Part shown: one piece after another, positions 48,451 through 60,020 of the stretch
Layout: each line of letters begins with the position of its first letter
Numbering within the stretch: position 1 is the first letter of the stretch
Assembly: GCA_905250125.1 (NCBI GenBank)
Contig: CAJNOL010000413.1
Location: 59,033 to 123,032, forward strand
Direction: 5' to 3'
DNA from: Rotaria sordida
Taxonomy: Eukaryota; Rotifera; Eurotatoria; Philodinida; Philodinidae
Length of the DNA stretch: 64,000 bases
Translations under genes and position numbers: made by a program
The notes under the pieces: model-generated
Database searches by the model: none
Seen by the model: only the letters and a program-made list of their open reading frames with translations
What the model was told of the DNA's origin: nothing

Positions 48451-50524
48451 TTTTTCAAGAAACACAACATCTACAGAATAAAACTACTTTTTTTTTCCTT
48501 CTCTTGCAGTTCTAATGATCAAAAAAAGAGATGAATTATATGAGAGAAACGTCAGAAAAATTTTTTTTTAGGAATACAAAAACATGAACTAATAATTAAT
48601 CTAAGTATAATATATATCTAAGTTTACGAAAATTTTAAACAGAAAACAAAGTCATTGATTTAAATGGTAAAAACCTAGCAATTTAACAGTTGTAATTAGA
48701 ATTGTTAGTTGCAAAAATGTATAATTGAATGATGCAGACGTATATACTATAGTTGAAATATTCTCTGATAGGTTTAATATGTTGTTTATTTACAAACTCA
48801 TAACAATCTTTTGGTATGAAAAATTTAATAATAAAAAGATATTTTAATTTTTAACGATATAGGTATATTCGAAAAACCAAGTTTTTATTTTTCCAATTTC
48901 ATAGATCCACTCAGTACACGAAACTCCAATTTTTTAACCTACAAATATATTATTGTTCTTGGATCCAATAATATCGAGCTTTGACGAGTAATCTTATTGT
49001 ATAAAATCTACTTTCTGTTTTAAATCAATAAGTAATGTTTGAATACGTCTGAATAGAACAAATATAGAAAAGATGACTAGAACAGGGAAATAAAGAAATA
49101 AGTAGCTTGATCAGAAAAGAACATTAGAAGTTGTAGGTAATATGTGCGAAAATAAGAATAACCTTTTGTGGAGCTCACGTTATGTTTTTCCAAGAAAAAC
49201 TCTAGTGAATGTAACCTTTAAATTAGGGTTGGACGATAGACTCCTTTTCCAGAGTTCCTCTTAGCAACGAAAAAAGGCATTCAGCAGTATTATTATCCGA
49301 TTCAAAATAAAAGGCAGATTACCATTTTTCGAATAACTTTTGATAGGAATGAGATTGAGAGCTGCGATTTTCACTATTCGAAGGAACAATGTCCGAGCCA
49401 TCGATCAGTATAGAACTCATTAAGACGAAAGATGGTTTTTTTATAGGCACCTTTGGATCAACACTATTTCCTGTGAGTATTTTTACAATAACCTCAACTT
49501 AAATTACATCAAAATGTAGCTAAAATCACCCTTTTTTCCACTATAAAATTAACATTTGTTTTTAAATCTACTTAGAATAAGAGATTGAGAGATAGTGAGA
49601 TATTTGATGATTTGAGGTACATTTTGATATAATTTGAGTTGAGATTATTGTACAAATATTCAAAGGAAAAAGTGTTATTTCAAAGATACCTATAAAAAAG
49701 GTGCCTTTCATCTTCATGAGTTCTATACCGTGAACATCACTCTCTCGAATAGTGAAAACTGCAGCGCTCTATCTCGTTCCTATCAAAAGTTATTCAGAAA
49801 ATGATGACCCGTCTTTTATTTTGAATTGGATAATAGTTGCTAGAGATTTTTCATTTTACATTTTCTGTAATAATATAGTGAAGCTAAAGAATACATGTGA
49901 GTTCTGGATTTTGGTTTCAATTGGTTGTACAGACCAAGTATTTTTGTGTAACAATGTGAGTCGAATCAATTCCAAATGAAGATTTTCTTATGCATTTTAG
50001 TCTCTGATATCAATCACTATTTTGAATTACATTATAAACATCGGATATCAAAGACAAGTTACTATTCAGTCCATACACTTCTTGGTCTAATTCTTAGAAG
50101 AAAGATCTAATATCAATAGTTTAACTTGGAATAACATTCCTCTGTTCTAGTCGAACACAAAATGTCTTTCTAGTAGTTCATATCAGTTCTCGACAATGTT
50201 ATTTATTGTTCGTTACGTATTGAAGTTTTATTTCCATTGATTTGAAATAAAAAAAAATCAAACTCTTGTCTTTTTGGACACGGAACAACAACAAGGAGAT
50301 CAATTCTAAGGAAGTAACTCTCGAAAATACAATTGTCGTACGATCAGTTGCAAGAACAATACGACAAAAAATACAAATCTAGAGGCGCTACTATCAAAGT
50401 TTTTAATAATAAAATAATGATGCATTCTTCTCATTCGATACTGACTTATCAAGTATAAAACAACTGATATATTTAAAAAAAAAGCCTTCTTCAAAGAATT
50501 GACGTCTTATATTTTCTAAATACG
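48451..50524. other. Intergenic, contains a foldback element
   Basis: No supported gene. The foldback at 49291-49835 occupies the middle. Sequence just right of it (49835-49920: GCTAGAGATTTTTCA, GTGAAGCTAAAGAATACATG) recurs at 56610-56690. Confidence 0.55.
49291..49835. mobile_element. Foldback element, family A copy 2
   Basis: An inverted repeat of about 545 bp: left end TATTATCCGATTCAAAATAA, right end the complement of TATTATCCAATTCAAAATAA. The sub-terminal block GAATAACTTTTGATAGGAAT and GCTGCGATTTTCAC matches GAATAACTCTTGATAGGAAC and CTGCGGTTTTCA of the element at 23197-23883, placing both in one family. Interior loops differ. Confidence 0.75.
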
Positions 50525-52060
50525 ATGATATTACAATTATTTCTATATATATTTTTTCTTTTAATTCTCTTTTCTCTTATATGTATATATGGAAAATTTA
50601 TTCGTCCAACAAAACGTATTTATGATATACTTCGAAGTCAAGGTGTACAAAGTGAACCTTTTATACCTATTATTGGTCAATTACCAGAATTACGTCGTTA
50701 TCGTGAAGAAGGTCGATTATTAGAATATCATCAAAAATTAACTGAAAAACATGGATTAATCTATTTATTTTTTCTTGGTCCATATACGCGTCTTGTTATA
50801 CAAGAACCTAATTTAATAGCTGATATTCTTAATAGAACATCGGCTCAAAATTATATTAAACCAGCTGATCTTAGTATTCGTCTTAAACCACTTATTGGTA
50901 TTCATAATTTATTAGTTAGTAATGGAATAGAACATGAACGAGCAAGAAAAATGCTTAATCCAGCATTTCATTTTATTAATCTTCAATCAATGATTTCTAT
51001 TATGACATATCAAACAACAAAAGCAATTGATACACTTCTTGAATCATCATCATCAACATCAACAATTAATTTAACAACAATATTTAATAAATTAACATTA
51101 TCTATAATTGCTTCATGTGCATTTGGTAGAAATTTTGAAACAATTTCAAATGCAAGAGATATTATTGCACATGCATTTACTGAAGTATTAGCAGCTATTG
51201 TTTATCGTGCTTCACGAATGATTCTATTATTTCCTATTATATCACAATTACCTTTTTGGCAAAAAAATATTGTTGATCAAGGTACTCGAGAACTAAATAA
51301 TTTTGTTGATCAAATTATAACTGATAGAAGACAAGGACGATCACAAAGTCTATGTACAGGTGCAGATATTCTTGATTTATTACTTTCTGCTGTTGATACT
51401 CAAGGACAATCATTTACAGATCAAGAAATAAAAGATCAAGCATTAACATTTGTATTAGCTGGTCATGAAACAACAAGTAATTTAATGTCATGGGCTATGT
51501 ATGAATTAATGATAAATCCTTCAGTATATCAAGCTTGTCAAAATGAAATTGATCGAATATTACCAAATGGAATGATTCCAACTTATGAACATCTTAATGA
51601 TTTACAAATTATTGAAGCTGTTCTGCAAGAAACACTTCGTTTATATCCTCCAGCACCATTTTTTATTCGACAATGTATTAATGAACAAATAATTGGATGT
51701 ACAACTGATCATCCATTACGTATTCCAGTTGGAACTACAATTCTTATTAATACATATGCAGTTCATCGTCGATCTGAATATTGGTCACGACCAAATGAAT
51801 TTGATTATACACGTTGGATACGTGATCCAATAACTGGTTTAAAACCAAAATTAACTCATCCATTTTGTTATTTACCATTTGCTGCTGGACCACGAAATTG
51901 TATTGGTCAAAATTTTGCATTATTAGAAGCTAAAGTTATGTTAGCAATGTTTGTACAACGATGTCATTTTGAATTAGAATCTGGACAAAAAATAATTCCT
52001 GAAATTCGAATTACAATGAGACCAAAATATGGTTTATTAGCAAGAATTAGTAAACGATAA
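50525..52060 (+). CDS. CYP: Cytochrome P450 (intronless, microsomal type)
   Basis: A single exon of 511 residues, normal length for a microsomal P450. An N-terminal hydrophobic anchor (residues 1-22) is followed by a Pro-containing hinge. The oxygen-binding I-helix is AGHETTS (312-318), the K-helix ExxR is ETLR (369-372), and the heme loop FAAGPRNCIGQ has the thiolate ligand Cys459. Family members use NADPH-P450 reductase electrons to hydroxylate hydrophobic substrates at the ER. The I-helix and heme motifs fit the animal CYP3/CYP4 clans; I cannot place it more finely, and the substrate is unknown. Absence of introns contrasts with multi-exon neighbours and may mean a retrocopy or ancient intron loss. 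Confidence 0.95.
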   Translation: MILQLFLYIFFLLILFSLICIYGKFIRPTKRIYDILRSQGVQSEPFIPIIGQLPELRRYREEGRLLEYHQKLTEKHGLIYLFFLGPYTRLVIQEPNLIADILNRTSAQNYIKPADLSIRLKPLIGIHNLLVSNGIEHERARKMLNPAFHFINLQSMISIMTYQTTKAIDTLLESSSSTSTINLTTIFNKLTLSIIASCAFGRNFETISNARDIIAHAFTEVLAAIVYRASRMILLFPIISQLPFWQKNIVDQGTRELNNFVDQIITDRRQGRSQSLCTGADILDLLLSAVDTQGQSFTDQEIKDQALTFVLAGHETTSNLMSWAMYELMINPSVYQACQNEIDRILPNGMIPTYEHLNDLQIIEAVLQETLRLYPPAPFFIRQCINEQIIGCTTDHPLRIPVGTTILINTYAVHRRSEYWSRPNEFDYTRWIRDPITGLKPKLTHPFCYLPFAAGPRNCIGQNFALLEAKVMLAMFVQRCHFELESGQKIIPEIRITMRPKYGLLARISKR

Positions 52061-52806
52061 TAATATTGATTTTGTTATTTATTGATACGATAATATAATG
52101 TGATTTTTTTTTTTGTTTGTTTTTGAACGAAATTATAAAACATATAAGACAGTGATAACGGTGAACGTACGATAAAACTATGGTGATCGAAGAGACTAAC
52201 TGAATTTTATAAAAATAAGCAATAGGTTTCCGAAGGTCCAGAAATCCGAATCTAAATGAGATTTGTCGAAATTCTCGAATTCGAGATAAGCTTTTTAGTC
52301 ATATAAAATTCAGCTATTTTCTTGATAAAGATCTCTTCCGATAGAAAACATTACAATGAACTTAAGACCATCATAGTTTTATTATACATGCACTGTTATT
52401 CTGTACATACATGTCTAGACTATAGCATAGATGATCCCTAATTCTACTCAATATTAAGTTGTTTTGTTTTTTGAAATCGTAAATCTCTAGAGAACAAATG
52501 TGAAAGATTAATCGAACTTATCACGTAAATTGTAACTAGATTATCTATATTGTTAAACATGTTGTATTTGAATTGTTCTAGCTACATTTTATAGCCAAAA
52601 TCGTATCTCAAAAAGATTTTTGTATGCTTCTTAGGGTCCCTCAAAAATCAATCTCAGGACAGAAACGTTCGAATGGTATGAAATTTTTGAGCCTTATACC
52701 ATGACGTTTGAGGGAGATATTGACCAATCGAGGATAAAAAAATAGCTCATTTCATCTCCAAAAATTCTCTGTGATTTTCAGTCTATACATTTAAGTTTTT
52801 TTTTTT

Positions 52807-52996
52807 TGTTTAAAAGAGTATGTCAGAATGGAGTGCCTATGAGAGCCTTTTTTTTTAAAACTCTTACTTTTTAAGGGAAAAACAGAGATCGAAAGTTCAA
52901 TGACTCAAAGAAAAAACGCTCTAATTATATAAATGTTTGCTTTAATCAAAAAATGGGCTCTCATAGGCACTGCAGTTTTACATGCTCTTTCAAACA
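52807..52996. repeat. Palindromic repeat adjoining family C
   Basis: The left arm 52807-52847 (GGAGTGCCTATGAGAGCC) pairs with the reverse complement of the right arm 52956-52996 (GCAGTGCCTATGAGAGCC). Arms of about 41 bp; spacer about 108 bp. Confidence 0.7.
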
Positions 52997-53262
52997 GAAA
53001 GAAAAACCTATTGGCTACAATGAAGCTCCTTTAAGAATTCTTGCTGATCCGATCGAAAACCTATTAAACGAGAAAAAATGAAAAAGATTTTCGGAGTTTT
53101 TTTCGCAAATAGCTTACTTTTCTTGTAGTGGATGACGGAAATCTTCAAAAATTTTTGTCGTTTATGAGAGAGAGCTATCTTCCCCTGCATTTGTCTTAAT
53201 TTCGATCATTCTGATGAAAAGTGACTTTTTTGAGGAGGTCTTAAGATCACCAAAGAAACAAC
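52985..53262 (+). repeat. Dispersed repeat family C, copy 2
   Basis: Shares ordered blocks with 21247-21540: CTATTGGCTACAATGAAGCT, AAGAATTCT, GTGGATGACGGAAATC, and a CATTCTGATGAAAAGTGA block. Its start overlaps the end of the palindrome at 52807-52996. Confidence 0.6.
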
Positions 53263-54170
53263 TCAATATCGTAAGTCATCGATTGAAGTTGTCTCTTACC
53301 TTCATTTTGAAAATATAATACGAAAAGTTGAATCCACGAAAATAAAAAAGAATAAAAAATAAGCATCATTAATCTCAATATATCAATTAAATTAAATAAT
53401 TTTATTTTTTTATAGGTAATAAATATAAGTTTATTTATTGCAAGTATAACTTTTTTTTTTTCAGTTGAATATCATCATTCTCTTATGATTCGCAGCTAAC
53501 GTCTCTTCTCATATTGTACAAAATGAATGTGATTGTGAGTAAAGTGAAGACACTCTATTGCACACCCGTACTTTAAATGATTTCATCCAGCCTATGGATG
53601 CTATCAAAATATTCCAATTCTTTCGAATTTGATACTTGCATCATAGAGAATTAAACTGAATATAGCCGTTGGAAAGAAAATAGAAGCGAAGAAGAAAAGG
53701 TCACCATTCACACATTGTATCCATTATATTATAGTAATGATCAACTTATTTGATGAAAAATTGTTTGATTTGCATAATATTGAAAATACAATTATATGTA
53801 TCAAAAAGCGATGTTTTGTTTTTTTTTTAGTTAATCAAAATTCAGTAAATATACGAGAGAGAACATAAGAAAGAAATCATGGAGAAGAATAAGTCATTTT
53901 TTTGCTAAAAGAAAATGTAAATTGTAGTTATAAATAAAAATGAAGTGCATGTTTTTTTTTAACCAAATTATTCAATAGAAATTTTTCAATTTCAATTCAA
54001 TTTGCAAACTTTTACAATTTATTAAAAGTAAAATGTCATTGAGTTTATCAATGTGTTGTTACTCGTTTGATTAATCACATGACAAAGATAAATATAGCAT
54101 TGTCGAATTCATTGCTCTTATTCTATTACGTGTTGGCTTAGGTCTACCATCTTGATATGTTAGTTATAAT

Positions 54171-54697
54171 ATGAATACAAAATCAATTGTGGCAGCAACT
54201 AATTACTTTTCTACATGTCATTTATCTGAAGATCAAGCTATGAGAACACGTACATGTGTTAGTTATTTCTCGTACTTATGTAATGAAGTTCTACCAATTA
54301 AATGTCAGAATGCAACAAGACTTGGATGTATCAACTCAATAAATAATTCAAAATTATATAAATATCTTGATGCACCTATTGCTTATATATATATATATAT
54401 ATATATCATATGAAAATTTAATACAGATTACATACATCAGATGGAATAGCTATTGTTGATATTATTATTTTAGTAATATCGATTAGTTTAACATTAATTT
54501 TAAGTTGTGATTGTATTTATTTTAGTCTTCTTTTTATATCTGATGTTTTTCTTGTCACATCTCTTGTGATAGGTTCATTAGTATTTATTATCATCATCCA
54601 TGTTGATGTAATAACAATAGGATTGGCAAGTAATAATGTGAGAATCGACGATATACAAAAAGAAAAGAACATACAAGAAAAAATACCGCCATTATAA
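54171..54697 (+). pseudogene. Possible broken small membrane-protein gene
   Basis: A first frame (54171 onward) reads a cysteine-containing, host-like coding sequence (TNYFSTCHLSEDQAM, SYLCNEVLPIKCQNATR) until it meets a TA microsatellite near 54385-54407 and a stop. A second frame (54425-54697) follows at once, with two strongly hydrophobic segments (VDIIILVISISLTLIL and VIGSLVFIIIIHV). They could be one gene: an AG acceptor at 54425-54426 precedes frame two, but no donor in frame one gives the right phase. Possible further exon-like sequence at about 54822-54962. Family not recognised. Confidence 0.35.
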
Positions 54698-54699
54698 TA

Positions 54700-57600
54700 T
54701 GTCTTATAACTTGTAGAAAACAAACTAACATATAATGTGTTTGAGCATACTGGACAAATCTCTGACAATAAAAAAAAAATTATTCACGTAACGTACATAT
54801 CTCAAATATAAATATTTTAGAAAAAGCAATTAAGATTAAATTAACAATTGCAACTAAAACTATTTGTATCGTTTTGTTTTTATTGTATCAAAAGATAGAC
54901 TTTTTAAGATTTGGTGAGTATCAGAAAAAAATCACTATATCGTCTACTATTGACATTATTGTTAACTGATTCTATATTAAATGAGAGACCAATATTTGAA
55001 AACCATGCATTTTTTAAATGTAAAAGTTTTCTGCACGATTTTGATAATGATGAGATTTTTCGTTTTTTATGGTCTCAAAAAATTTAGGCCCTATAGTCGA
55101 TACCTTTCGAGTTTTTTCAAAAGTGTCTACTGTAGAAAGATGTCCACTAGAACGGGGGGTTACATCTTTTCTAAAAGCAAAGTTTTTTTTTTACAAGGAG
55201 CTGACGAAGAATTTTTTTACAAAATGACTATCGACTGACTGGTACCATAGAAAAGTTTCTACAAACTGTAGTAGGATACTTGAAAACTTCGTCTATCTGT
55301 TCCAAAAGAAAGTCGGAAGTTTACTAAATCATTTCTAAATATACAAAAAGTTATCGAAGTTTTATAGATAATATGTACCTTTATAGTTTGAAAATTTATG
55401 CATGATCTATCATTCAAATGTGACGTTGAGATCCCAAATGCTCGAATGCTATGTCTGAATCGAGATTCAAAAGGTTCCGGTACTTACTATCATTCTCAAA
55501 GTTTTTTTTTTGTTAACATGTAGTTATGGAACCTCGTCGAATCTTTGTCTTGCGAACTGTAATCCACCGTGTTCTACCGCCAAATATTTGATAAATTTCA
55601 TGATGAGAAGTGAAAATCAAAAAATATTTCACAATAGAATTTTCTCGACATTACAACATGTTTTATGACATCAAAAAAATAGAACTTTCTACTTTTCGGA
55701 TCTGATTAGAATCGACGAGATCCGGCACCTTGATATAAACGGAAAACACTATATGTAATTGAATTCCAACATTTGTTTTTCAATCAGATTTTCTGTCTTT
55801 ATTTAATCGAATTTGAAACCTGTTTAATAAGATCTAATTTAGCATGTTTGACCTGCTGCGGAGGGTAGTTCGCTGAGATTGAAATACATTTCACCTCGTT
55901 TTCTTTCTTTCATTAACTTCAGTTTTTTTATTTCATACATCAAACAATAAATTTTATTGAAATCTATTCGATGATATGACGTACACTCTTCAAAAAAGGC
56001 GTTGTATTATGCTATACAACCATTAACATGATTCTGATTATCGAATTATCGAGAAAAACGTACATAGTTTTGCATATTCATCATTTCGTCGCTTTTTATT
56101 GTGAGTAAGGATGATAAATGATAAGATCCATTATTTTTTTTTCTTTTCTAGATGAAAATTTATTCAAATTTCAATTCTCATCTTATTCGTCTCATATCAA
56201 ACTAACAGTTCGTCTCAGCGTATGGAAATATTGCAGAGCATCTGTAATAATCATTTGATTCAAAAAAGTATTCTCTTTGAACTCTGTTGTATTTTGTGAA
56301 CCTTACATTATATTTTTCGAAGAAAAATATAAAAAGTTTTAAATCAAGATTTTGCGGCTCTCCTTCTTCTTCGTAGCAGTAGGAATTCAAGGTTAGAGAT
56401 TGATGTGTATTTTTTTCCTAGGAACAGGAGGTGGAGAAAAAGAAAGACCAGGGATCATTATGTACGTTTCTCATGCAACTAAGGACAACACACATCAGAC
56501 TCATTCTTCAGAGTACAGAAAACAAAAAGAAAAATAACGCACGAATAGCAGCAAGATAAAGAAAAAAAAATTTCTGTCCGATTATCCTTGAGAAACAACT
56601 ACAGTGCGCTAGAGATTTTTCACATGATATATTTTGTATTAGTATGATGAGCCTAAAGGATATATGCAAGTTCATATTTTAACCCTAAAGAGACTTTACT
56701 AAGCAGCTTTTTATATTAGATAGATAGTTTGTTTCAAAGAATGTTTTATTTTATTTCGTCATATATCATCATCATTATCTTCGTGTGCTTTTTAAGTCTG
56801 AATCTTTATGTACAAATACTATTTATAAAATAAAATGTCTAAAAATAACAGAAAATATACAGTATAGCTCAAAAAATAGCTTATTTTCTTAGAAAATGTA
56901 ATTCTTGAAATTATTTTTTTAATCAATTCCTTTTACAATAGATAGAGCTGAAAAAATAAACCTAATAAATAAGAGTGTCTTTATTTTAAAGAAAAAAAAA
57001 TTAAATCATTTTCTCTATTTTTTTTATCTTTTGTAAAAATTCAATAATGAAACAATATGATAGTCTAAAATTCTCAGACTATATTTCTAAATGTTAGCAA
57101 GTTGAATAGACATAAAATTATTATCTATTTTTTGCTAAGATTATTAATAATATCTGTAAAATAGCAGGATTGTGTATTTTTTTTGCAAAAAGTGACGTTT
57201 CGTATTAATTTAATTCTTTCTCGTCATTTGAATTAGTTTTAGTTACGATTAATTATATGTCATAGATAAAATCTTTCAATGATAAATTTTAGTTGTAGAA
57301 TTCAGAACAAAGTAGAGTATAAAAGAGAAGCGGCATTCGTTTAGCTAGTATTCTCGCTCATACAAATGTGTTCCACCGTATAATGTTATAAAATCACGCA
57401 GTGAACATTTTTTATGAGGAGAAACATCAGCTTTCATGTTACCAGTGGGACATCAGCTAAACGGATATGAAGAAGAAGTACAGAACAGTAATTAGCATTA
57501 AAATAAAATAATCTTATGAAAATGGAAAGAAAAAATCTTTTTTAAATCAAAATGCTTTCCATAATTAGTCTATTACTTTACAGCTATATCAGAGAATTCA

Positions 57601-58020
57601 ACTAAGAGCTGAATTCTAAAAGAGCTTTTTTTTTTTTGTTGAACTCCCGTGTAGAATTTAATAATCGTAAATAAATTAAATTGTATACTACAAAAATAAA
57701 CATAGTACTACTTATCCTTTTCCAACACAAACGACACTGGTTACGTGACGATGATGAATTACAACTCAAAAAATATTAAAAAATAATTATCTTTTTTTTT
57801 TTTTTTTACAATCTACGATAGGAATTCGAACCGTTCGCGATGGTTATAATGATCATTCGTATTATTCCCGCTTTTTATGATTAATATAAAAATATATTTC
57901 TCTGAATAATGGAAGTATTTTTTATTAATAAAGAAAAGAAGAATGAAATAAATTTTGGAATGTTTTTTTTTTTCTAATTTCATTTATTTATTGTTATTTT
58001 GTATTTGTTGTTTTTTTTTT
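54700..58020. other. Gene-poor interval of 3.3 kb
   Basis: No supported gene. The stretch 56610-56690 resembles the flank of the foldback at 49291-49835. Open frames 54981-55238 and 56202-56390 show no domain. Confidence 0.5.
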
Positions 58021-59989
58021 CTACCAATCTTCAATTGAAATTGATTTTCTTAAACCTTCATGACATTCAACTTCATCAACAAATATTGTATTTGTTTTTG
58101 TTTCAATATCTTTTTCTAATATTAATTTATCACGATCCAAATTACGAAGACGAACATGTGATTCATCCAAACTAGAATATAAAAACAAAAAAATAAGAAT
58201 TAATGATCAATAGAAATCTTATATCAATGTCAAGATCTCGCCTCAATTCTCATATTAACATTTCCATATACGTATCTATTCTTAATCTACTTTTTTCTTT
58301 TCATATATCAAGAAAACAGAGATGATGGTAAGTGTATGATTATTCTTTTTCTTTTTCTTGTTTTTTTTTCTTCTTACATACCGTTCTTGAAGACGTTGTA
58401 TTTCACATTCAATTTCTCTTATTTCTTCAATAAGACGTTTTTGTGGTGCATCATAAACAAGTTCAACATTCGGTCGTTTATGACGAATATCAAGACGTGT
58501 ATGAGCCAATTTTAAGTATTGTTCTTTATCACGTATAGCTTTTTCAGTATTTTTTATACTTTCTTCAAGTTGATCAATAAGTAAATGAACCTTAAAAATT
58601 AAAAATGTATTTTTATTTTTTATTTATTTGTAAGTAGAATTTCTTTTTGAATTTACATCACGTAATTGATTTTCTAATGTTTGTTTTGCTTGTTTTGATT
58701 CATAAATACGTCGATCAAATGATCGTCGTGTTTTTTCAACAGCTTGTTTTAGATCCGCAACAAGTTTTTTCAGTATACCATCAATTATATTACGTAATTG
58801 TACAGCATTAAGGCGTTGTGTTTCAGCATTTTTAATATTTTCATCAGAATATTCTTCCCAAAATGGTTCAGATACCGAACTAATTATCAATAATTATAAA
58901 CAGACAATAACAAAAAAAAAAAAAAAAGAAAAACGTTATACTATGTTGATTTTGTTTTGTCAAGAAAGAAGAAAAAAAAAAAAGAAATATTCTTTCGTCA
59001 TGAAAGCTATAATGACTGTCAGATAGTCATATTTGACTTCCTTGAATACATGTATCCCTGGGCGTTTCTGTTCCTCCCGTCTACATCAACTAAAAAGTTT
59101 TGAGTCGCAATTGATAATTCTCTTTCTTTATAATATATATATATATATATAAATAGAAACTAATGTTCACATACCGAGGATTAATATGTGTAACACCTTC
59201 TTTAAGATAAAGTGATGGACTTGTTAAATTTAAATCAATGGCATGTTCATCAATTGATTGAGCAGTAAATTTGTCTTTAAGATCTCGATCAAGTAAATAG
59301 CGAGCTTTGCGCATCAATCTATAGAAAAAGAATAGAATACAATTATGTTCCTATTCAATTTTCCCAAAAAAAAAAAAGATGAAGAAAGGCGTAGCCGGAA
59401 TCGATCAATATAGTCAAAGACATATACAAAGATGGTAGGATGAATAAAAGACAGGAAGTCGTGCGAGTAATTTTCAACACATACGGGCATAATTCCAATC
59501 GACACTTAGATAGAAAAGACAGTAAAGAAAAATAAAGAAAAAGAAAAAGACGACGCAAGAAAATCATGCGTCACCTGCACATCGAAGCTCGTAGATGACA
59601 TTTTCTTGTTGCCTTTTTTTCTTTTCATCATAGTATATATACATTAAATAATAACTGATTTTTAACCTTAAGCCAACAAACACCAGAGCCCATCATCATC
59701 ATCATCATCATTATTATCATCATCATCATCATTTCATATTGTTATTCTTCTTGCTGTCTTTTCGGATTCTGTCGGACAAATTATTGTGTGTCACCAAAGG
59801 GACATATATACGCTCTATACAATATAGTATGCGGGTGTGTATAAGAAAGCAGTAAAGTATTGTCAATCTAATGTATTTATATGTGATACGAAGAGAAACA
59901 GTCAGTCAGAAGTATAGCTAAGATTGCTATTTAGAGTGTTGTATTTTCTTATTGCGATGTGTCTAACTGTATATACCATACTATAAAAT

Positions 59990-60020
<31 letters not shown>

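Larger units (their letters stand above)
52061..54170. other. Intergenic with palindromic and dispersed repeats
   Basis: No supported gene. It contains the palindrome at 52807-52996 and family C copy 2 at 52985-53262. Open frame 53008-53190 (-) lies inside the latter and is not credible as a gene. Confidence 0.55.
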
